DNA of 64,000 nt, from contig JAJDUZ010000027.1 of the NCBI GenBank assembly GCA_022826385.1, positions 124,001 to 188,000 on the forward strand. The letters are read 5' to 3'. The stretch comes from Silicimonas sp. GTDB taxonomy: Bacteria; Pseudomonadota; Alphaproteobacteria; Rhodobacterales; Rhodobacteraceae. Position 1 is the stretch's first letter. Each line of letters starts with the position of its first letter. The notes under the pieces were generated by a model, which saw only the letters and a list, made by a program, of their open reading frames with translations, ran no database searches and had not been told where the DNA came from. Shown piece by piece: positions 62,263 to 64,000 of the stretch. A program made the position numbers and the translations under genes.

Positions 62263-63393
62263 TTGGACACGCGAGTGCAATCCACGGCGAAACCGTCTGC
62301 GGGACGGGTGACCATTACCGATGTGGCCGAAGCCCTTGGTGTGGCCAAGGGAACCGTGTCGCGTGCCTTGAACGATTACCCCGACATTTCCGATGCCACG
62401 CGCCAGCGCATTCGCCGCAAGGCCGAGCTGATGGGATACCGTCCGCTGGCGCAAGCGCAGGCCATTCGAACTGGTCGCTCGCGGGCGATCGGCTTGGTGC
62501 TGCAAACGGATCTTGCCGGGGCGCAGCGCCCGTTCTTGTCGGACTTTCTGGCGGGCGTATCTGCAACGGCCAGCGATGCATCGTGGACATTGACCGTGGC
62601 GATGTCGGCAGGTGGTGACGAAATGCTTTCGACGATGGAACGGCTTGTGCACGAACGGAAGGCCGACGGCTTTATCGTGCCGCGCACCTTTGCAGACGAT
62701 GCGAGGGCCGAGTTGCTGCGCCGGATGAACGTGCCATTCGTTCTTTATGGTCGTTTGACCGACATCCAGAACAGCGCATGGTTCGACATTCTCGGCGAAG
62801 AGGCCATGCGCAAGGCGGCCAAGCGTCTGGCCGATCACGGACACAAGCGGATCGCTTTTGTGAACGGCGGGGCCGAGTACAATTTCAGCCATCTTCGCGA
62901 AGACGGGTTCCGGTTGGGCATGGCGCAATCCGGTCTCGAGGTGGACCCCGCTTTGGTCATCGGTGGTGCCATGACAACCGAGGCCGGGGCCGACGCGGTG
63001 CACCGCATCATGACATCACCCAACCCACCGACAGCGATTGTTTTTGCCGTCGATATGGCGGCGCTTGGCGCCTATGCCGCGGCCGAGCAACTGGGGCTGC
63101 AGATTGGCAGCGACTTGTCGATCATCTCCTATGACGGCATCCCGGAATGCGCTTGGGTTCGGCCGCAACTGACCTCGTTCCGGGTCGACAGCAAGATGGC
63201 AGGCAGCAAGCTTGCCGAGCTTCTGATCCGCCACGTCCGGGGTGAAGACCCCGCAACACTGCGCGAAAGCGCAGAAGCAACGCTTTGGCCGGGAGGGTCC
63301 GATGGCCCGCCTGCCCGAACGTCCGAAGAGATTGCCCGCTTGGTTGCGGGCAAGACACTCAACTCATGCGAACCAATGGGAGGACAAGCATGA
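62263..63393 (+). CDS. LacI-family transcriptional regulator
   Basis: A 376-aa regulator starting at TTG (GGGAGG 6 bases upstream). The LacI helix-turn-helix TITDVAEALGVAKGTVSRALNDYPDISDATRQRI is near residues 17-50, followed by a periplasmic-binding-protein-like ligand domain (RAIGLVLQTDLAGAQRPFLSDFLAGV; FVLYGRL; AIVFAVDMAALGAYAAAEQLGL). The stop overlaps the following solute-binding protein by 4 bp (ATGA), so it regulates its own sugar-uptake operon through the palindrome upstream. Of the AglR-like type by operator; ligand unknown. Confidence 0.92.
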   Translation: MDTRVQSTAKPSAGRVTITDVAEALGVAKGTVSRALNDYPDISDATRQRIRRKAELMGYRPLAQAQAIRTGRSRAIGLVLQTDLAGAQRPFLSDFLAGVSATASDASWTLTVAMSAGGDEMLSTMERLVHERKADGFIVPRTFADDARAELLRRMNVPFVLYGRLTDIQNSAWFDILGEEAMRKAAKRLADHGHKRIAFVNGGAEYNFSHLREDGFRLGMAQSGLEVDPALVIGGAMTTEAGADAVHRIMTSPNPPTAIVFAVDMAALGAYAAAEQLGLQIGSDLSIISYDGIPECAWVRPQLTSFRVDSKMAGSKLAELLIRHVRGEDPATLRESAEATLWPGGSDGPPARTSEEIARLVAGKTLNSCEPMGGQA

Positions 63394-64000
63394 CACGATT
63401 GATGACAACAACGGCCCTTGGCCTGATGCTGACAGCGACCAGTGCGCTGGCAGATATCCGGTTCTGGACAACCGAGAACCAGCCCGAGCGTCTGGCCAAG
63501 CAGGAGCAGATGGCTGCTGCCTTCGAAGCCGAAACCGGCGTTGCAGTGGAAGTGATCCCGGTCGAGGAATCCGATCTGGGAACGCGCGCAACCGCGGCGT
63601 TCGCAGCAGGCGATCTTCCGGACGTCATCTATTACCCGCTGCAATATGCCTTGCCGTGGACCGAAGCGGGCATCCTTGATTCCGAAGCGGCGACCGAGAT
63701 CGTGAACGAACTGGGTGTCGCAACATTCGCGCCCGGCCCGCTCTCGATGGCCGAGACCTCGGACGGTTGGGCCGGTGTTCCGGTCGATGGCTGGACGCAG
63801 ATGATCGTCTATCGCAAGGACCTGTTCGAAGCGAACGGTCTGGAAGCACCGACGACCTTCGCCAACGTACAGGCCGCAATCGAAAAGCTGCACAATCCGC
63901 CCGAGATGTTCGGCTTCGTGGCGCCGACCAAGGTCGACGAAGGCTACATGAGCCAGGTGCTTGAGCACATCCTTCTGGCCAACGGCGTGTCGCCGGTCGA
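63390..64000 (+). CDS. Sugar ABC transporter substrate-binding protein (cut by window edge)
   Basis: The first 203 residues are seen. A signal peptide (MTRLMTTTALGLMLTATSALA) is followed by the solute-binding family 1 pattern DIRFWTTENQPERLAKQEQMAAAFEAETG and AAFAAGDLPDVIYYPLQYALPWTEAGIL. WAGVPVDGWTQMIVYRKDLFEANGLEAP is the usual hinge region. It overlaps the LacI gene (ATGA) and is probably followed by permease genes outside the window. The sugar is not determined. Confidence 0.9.
   Translation, partial: MTRLMTTTALGLMLTATSALADIRFWTTENQPERLAKQEQMAAAFEAETGVAVEVIPVEESDLGTRATAAFAAGDLPDVIYYPLQYALPWTEAGILDSEAATEIVNELGVATFAPGPLSMAETSDGWAGVPVDGWTQMIVYRKDLFEANGLEAPTTFANVQAAIEKLHNPPEMFGFVAPTKVDEGYMSQVLEHILLANGVSPV

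Overview
The window is a contiguous piece of an alphaproteobacterial chromosome, almost certainly Rhodobacteraceae (Roseobacter-like). The evidence is gene content and order: regB divergent from regA, tsaE-amgK-murU-addB-addA in one overlapping run, tsaD divergent from hemD with a mitofilin-like and a HemY-N gene behind hemD, an Irr-type box at dps, and tripartite tricarboxylate transporters. Coding density is high, 4-bp ATGA/GTGA overlaps are frequent, and there are no insertion sequences, phage genes or CRISPR arrays.

Region 1 (1-27.8 kb) is mostly housekeeping: a partial MFS gene, hslU/hslV separated by a membrane-protein gene, trxA, the AddAB recombination nuclease, cell-wall recycling kinase/uridylyltransferase (AmgK/MurU), TsaE, a PAS protein and the RegB/RegA redox system, ahcY, a formate/nitrite-type channel, glycerate 2-kinase, gpsA, tsaD, hemD, mitofilin/HemY-N proteins and tRNA-Thr(CGT).

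Region 2 (28-39.7 kb) looks like organosulfonate catabolism. A TctCBA transporter is followed by an acylating sulfoacetaldehyde-dehydrogenase-like enzyme (SauS type) and an acyl-CoA ligase (SauT type). Next come two TauE/SafE-type exporters flanking a divergent FAD/Fe-S dehydrogenase and a class V aminotransferase. A 467-bp AT-richer gap with two opposed terminators follows, then a TPR protein.

Region 3 (41.9-49.4 kb) is a second TctCBA transporter with two signal-less sulfatases, a MarR regulator and a metallo-beta-lactamase-fold hydrolase. It reads as import and intracellular hydrolysis of a sulfate or phosphate ester.

Region 4 (49.5-57.2 kb) handles metals: zur-znuCB divergent from znuA, dps behind a consensus Irr box, a short hemP gene overlapped by an undescribed 53-codon ORF, and ferric-iron transport genes fbpB and fbpA facing each other.

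Region 5 (57.4-62.1 kb) is the most interesting. A clear guanidine-I (ykkC) riboswitch precedes an ABC importer and an arginase-family enzyme with guanidine-hydrolase (GdmH) hallmarks rather than agmatinase features. Two small overlapping genes follow: a 139-aa protein with a histidine-rich N-terminus and a 52-aa signal-peptide/membrane protein. The HypA/HypB-like nickel chaperones known from cyanobacterial guanidine hydrolase loci are absent within the window, so the small proteins are candidates for an alternative nickel-delivery module. The window ends with a LacI regulator, preceded by a perfect operator palindrome, and the start of a sugar ABC system.
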